From: Pseudomonadota bacterium
GTDB lineage: Bacteria > Myxococcota_A > UBA796 > GCA-2862545
Length of the DNA: 55,673 nt
Reading direction: 5' to 3'
Assembly: GCA_005776945.1 (NCBI GenBank)
Contig: SXOB01000038.1
Coordinates: 1 to 55,673, forward strand
Below are positions 53,132-55,673 of this stretch, piece after piece. Each line of letters starts with the position of its first letter. Position 1 is the first letter of the stretch. The position numbers were made by a program, and so were the translations under genes. The notes beneath the pieces are model-generated. The model did not search any database. It was not told the origin of the DNA and saw nothing but the letters and a program-made list of their open reading frames with translations.

Positions 53132-54427
53132 ATGGAGCGCGTCCCCGCCGAAAGGAGCGAGCAGGTATTTCCCGACGGAAAGCCGCTCTACACGGCGTCC
53201 CAAGCTGCCGTGGAGGCGAACCGCTGCCTCATGTGCCACGACGCCCCTTGCATCAAGGTGTGCCCCACGAGCATCGACATTCCGGGTTTCATCCGGAAGA
53301 TTGCGACGGGGAACGTCGAGGGCGCGGCGCGCACCATCCTGACCAGCAACATCCTCGGTCAAAGCTGTGCGCGCGTGTGCCCGGTCGAGGTTTTGTGTGT
53401 CGGAGACTGCGTCTACAACGTGCTTGAGGTGCCTCCGATTCAAATCGGCCGCCTGCAGCGGTACGCGACCGACACGTTCGAGGACACCCAGTTCTTCACG
53501 GCCGGAACGGACACGGGTCGCAGCGTGGCCGTGGTCGGTGGCGGCCCGGCAGGACTCGCAGCGGCGCACCGTCTGCGCCGATTCGGTCATCGCGTGACCA
53601 TTTATGATGCGGGCGGCCTCCCGGGCGGCCTCAACACGACGGGCGTCGCGCCCCACAAATTGAAGGTCGACGCGTCGGTGGCCGAGGCCGAACGTGTGCT
53701 CGCCATCGGGGGCATCGACTGGGTCGGGGGCGTTCGCGTTCCCGACGACCGGTCCTGGGACCACCTGCTCACCCAACACGACGCGGTCTTCGTTGGCATG
53801 GGCCTCGGCGCTGACACGCCGCTGCCTGGCGACGATTTGCCAGGCGTGATCGGGGCCACGGCCTTCATCGCGCAGATGAAGCTCGGTCGGGTCGACCTGG
53901 CTGGCGTGCAGCGCGCCGTCGTCGTCGGCGGCGGGAACACGGCCATCGACGTCGTGCGCGAGCTGCTTGGGCTCGGCGTTGAGACGGTGACACTCGTCTA
54001 CCGGGGCGACGAGCGCACGATGAGCGGGTACGAACACGAGTGGTCGGCTGCGAAAGAGGAGGGCGCATCGGCCGCCTGGCGCGCGTCCCCGCTGGGTTTT
54101 GTGGCGGCGGGTGGCCGGTTGTCGGCCCTCCGCGTCGCAGCCACGGGGCCGGACCGTCGCCCGCTGCCGGGAACCGAGCGTGTGATTCCTTGTGAGCTGG
54201 CGGTGCTGGCCATCGGGCAGGGCAAGCTCGGACACCTCGTGTCCGCGATCCCTGGCGTCGAGGTCCGCAACGGCGTGATCGTCACCGACGCGGTGGGCCG
54301 TACCGGCCACACACGCGTGTGGGCGGGCGGCGACTGCCGCAACGGAGGCAAGGAGGTGGTCAACGCCGTGGCCGAGGGTCGCGACGCCGCCGAATCGATT
54401 CACGAATTCCTGATGGGGCGTGGCTGA
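53132..54427 (+). CDS. preT: Dihydropyrimidine dehydrogenase (NAD+) subunit PreT
   Basis: 431 residues. The N-terminal iron-sulfur domain has NRCLMCHDAPCIKVCPTSID, GQSCARVCPVEVLCVGDCVY; then FAD-binding VAVVGGGPAGLAAAHRLRRF and NAD-binding AVVVGGGNTAIDVVRELLGL, closing with WAGGDCRNGGKEVVNAVAEG. It oxidises NADH and passes electrons to PreA, which reduces uracil or thymine. ATG 53132 has GGAG five bases upstream and is preferred to the out-of-frame ATG 53127. The stop overlaps the preA start. Confidence 0.95.
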   Translation: MERVPAERSEQVFPDGKPLYTASQAAVEANRCLMCHDAPCIKVCPTSIDIPGFIRKIATGNVEGAARTILTSNILGQSCARVCPVEVLCVGDCVYNVLEVPPIQIGRLQRYATDTFEDTQFFTAGTDTGRSVAVVGGGPAGLAAAHRLRRFGHRVTIYDAGGLPGGLNTTGVAPHKLKVDASVAEAERVLAIGGIDWVGGVRVPDDRSWDHLLTQHDAVFVGMGLGADTPLPGDDLPGVIGATAFIAQMKLGRVDLAGVQRAVVVGGGNTAIDVVRELLGLGVETVTLVYRGDERTMSGYEHEWSAAKEEGASAAWRASPLGFVAAGGRLSALRVAATGPDRRPLPGTERVIPCELAVLAIGQGKLGHLVSAIPGVEVRNGVIVTDAVGRTGHTRVWAGGDCRNGGKEVVNAVAEGRDAAESIHEFLMGRG

Positions 54428-55673
54428 TGCCGGACCTACGTTCAAACTGTGGTGGAATCACGTCGCCGAACCCGTTCTGGCTGGCGAGCGCGCCTCCGGC
54501 GAATTCCGGCGACCAAATTGCCCGCGCATTCGATGCGGGCTGGGGGGGCGCCGTCTGGAAGACGCTTGGGACGCCCATCCAGAACGTATCGAGCCGCTTT
54601 GGCGCCGTCCGATGGCGTGGACAGGCCGGCATGGGCTTCAACAACATCGAGTTGATCACGGACCGGCCGCTCGAGGTCAATTTTCGCGAGATCGCGGACA
54701 TCAAGCGACGCTACCCGAAACATGCCGTCGTCGTCAGCCTCATGGTGGAAACGCGGGAGGAGTGGAAGGAACTCATCGCTCGCTCCGAGGACGCCGGCGC
54801 GGACGGGCTCGAATTGAATTTCGGCTGCCCGCACGGGATGTGCGAACGAGGCATGGGGTCGGCCGTCGGCCAGGAGCCGCGGATCAACGAGCGAATCACG
54901 GGCTGGGCGAAGGAATTCGCCAAGGTGCCGGTGCTCGTGAAGCTCACGCCCAATGTCAGTGACATTTTGCCCCATGGAATGGCGGCCAAGCGCGGCGGGG
55001 CAGACGGCGTGAGTCTGATCAATACGATCAAGAGCATCATCGGCGTCGACATCGACCGCTTCGTTCCCTACCCGAGCGTGAGCGGGGCCTCGACGAATGG
55101 TGGCTACTGCGGCGCTGCGGTGCGCCCGATCGCGCTGCACATGGTGGGGGCGCTGGCGCGACATTCGGACTTCCGCCTTCCCATTTCGGGCATCGGCGGA
55201 GTGACGAATTGGCGGGACGCCGTCGAATTCCTGCTCCTTGGCGCGAACAATGTGCAGGTCTGCACGGAAGTCATGTTGCGCGGCTACCGGATCGTCGAGG
55301 ACATGATCGAGGGTCTCGACAACTACATGCGCGACCACGGCATGGCCACGATGGATGACGTCGTTGGGCGCGCCGTCCCTGCGTTTTCAGAGTGGGGCGA
55401 ACTCGACCTCAACTACGAAACCGTGGCCAAGATTGATGCGTCCAAATGCATCGGGTGCCAGCTCTGCCTCGTCGCTTGCCACGACGGCGCGCATCAGTGC
55501 ATTCATCCGTCGCCCGACGGCGCGGTTCGCGTGCCCGTGATCGACGAAGCCGAATGTGTCGGCTGCAATCTCTGCCAAATCGTGTGCCCAGTCGAGGACT
55601 GCATCACGATGGAGCCCGTGAACAACGGTTTCGGGCCGGCGACCTGGAATGCCCACGTTGCGGACGGTGCGAC
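54427..55673 (+). CDS. preA: Dihydropyrimidine dehydrogenase (NAD+) subunit PreA, 3' end cut
   Basis: 415 codons are present before the contig ends, close to the ~411 of E. coli PreA, so only a few C-terminal residues are missing. FMN TIM barrel: NPFWLASAPPANSGDQIARA, WGGAVWKTLGTP, LELNFGCPHGMCERGMGSAV, VLVKLTPNVSDI, and LPISGIGGVTNWRDAVEFL; the catalytic Cys lies in GCPHGMCERG. The C-terminal ferredoxin domain has CIGCQLCLVAC and CVGCNLCQIVCPVEDC, binding two [4Fe-4S]. It reduces uracil/thymine to the dihydro forms with electrons from PreT. ATG 54427 overlaps the preT stop by one base. Confidence 0.95.
   Translation, partial: MPDLRSNCGGITSPNPFWLASAPPANSGDQIARAFDAGWGGAVWKTLGTPIQNVSSRFGAVRWRGQAGMGFNNIELITDRPLEVNFREIADIKRRYPKHAVVVSLMVETREEWKELIARSEDAGADGLELNFGCPHGMCERGMGSAVGQEPRINERITGWAKEFAKVPVLVKLTPNVSDILPHGMAAKRGGADGVSLINTIKSIIGVDIDRFVPYPSVSGASTNGGYCGAAVRPIALHMVGALARHSDFRLPISGIGGVTNWRDAVEFLLLGANNVQVCTEVMLRGYRIVEDMIEGLDNYMRDHGMATMDDVVGRAVPAFSEWGELDLNYETVAKIDASKCIGCQLCLVACHDGAHQCIHPSPDGAVRVPVIDEAECVGCNLCQIVCPVEDCITMEPVNNGFGPATWNAHVADGA

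Overview
The window reads as a GC-rich, gene-dense contig from a Gram-negative bacterium, most like an uncultured Myxococcota or related former Deltaproteobacteria lineage. The reasons are the gene order prs-rplY-pth-rpsF-rplI-dnaB, two Hanks-type Ser/Thr kinases (one with the DWG motif and a C-terminal membrane domain), FHA, PP2C and GAF signalling proteins, several lipoproteins with Thr/Pro/Asp-rich linkers, a TonB-dependent receptor and a futalosine-pathway MqnD-like protein. Taxonomy is an inference from gene content; no rRNA or tRNA gene was seen. No insertion sequence, prophage, CRISPR array or plasmid function is visible. Both ends are incomplete, and the first ~121 bases look like a foreign fragment joined inside prs.

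Layout. 122-4383 (+): prs (3' part), rplY, pth, rpsF, rplI, dnaB, tightly packed, with no rpsR between rpsF and rplI. 4643-6310 (+): an FHA protein and an HTH-receiver fusion. 6314-7135 (-): an orphan XdhC. 7178-12915 (+): a beta-propeller/helix-hairpin-helix pair, guaA, and a Ser/Thr kinase gene interrupted by an in-frame TGA. 16938-12890 (-): a compact run made of a phosphopantetheinyl transferase, a sigma-factor-like membrane protein, a TPR protein ending in a degenerate zincin domain, an MBL-fold hydrolase and an alpha/beta hydrolase; the last four genes overlap. 17014-22995 (+): a topoisomerase III-like enzyme with a histone-H1-like tail and a 1001-residue protein with an aspartoacylase-type head. 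23771-23024 (-): a frameshifted VOC protein. 23883-28623 (+): a GAF protein, a membrane protein, a TonB-dependent receptor and its partner lipoprotein. 38373-28598 (-): a long run of signalling and envelope genes (lipoprotein, kinase, outer-membrane protein, lytic transglycosylase, PP2C-cNMP protein, MqnD-like, lipoprotein, methyltransferase). 38403-43741: a Rieske protein, a degenerate histidine kinase, rpmB, a lipoprotein amidohydrolase with an apparent CTG start, two small proteins, a DUF2520 protein and an enoyl-CoA hydratase.

The most coherent system is at 43847-55673. It encodes what looks like a full reductive pyrimidine degradation route: CodA (cytosine to uracil), PreT/PreA (uracil to dihydrouracil), dihydropyrimidinase, beta-ureidopropionase, a class III aminotransferase (beta-alanine to malonate semialdehyde) and a CoA-acylating semialdehyde dehydrogenase (to acetyl-CoA). 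A TetR regulator with a clear promoter and nested palindrome, a diiron ferritin-like protein, a DUF2254 membrane protein and a 39-codon ORF lie among them. Palindromes in front of the nitrilase gene and between codA and preT are candidate operators.

The parts I would examine first are the pyrimidine cluster and its operators, the sigma-like/pseudo-zincin operon, the large aspartoacylase-headed protein, the CTG-start lipoprotein, the degenerate histidine kinase, and the two apparent lesions (TGA in the kinase, one extra base in the VOC gene).
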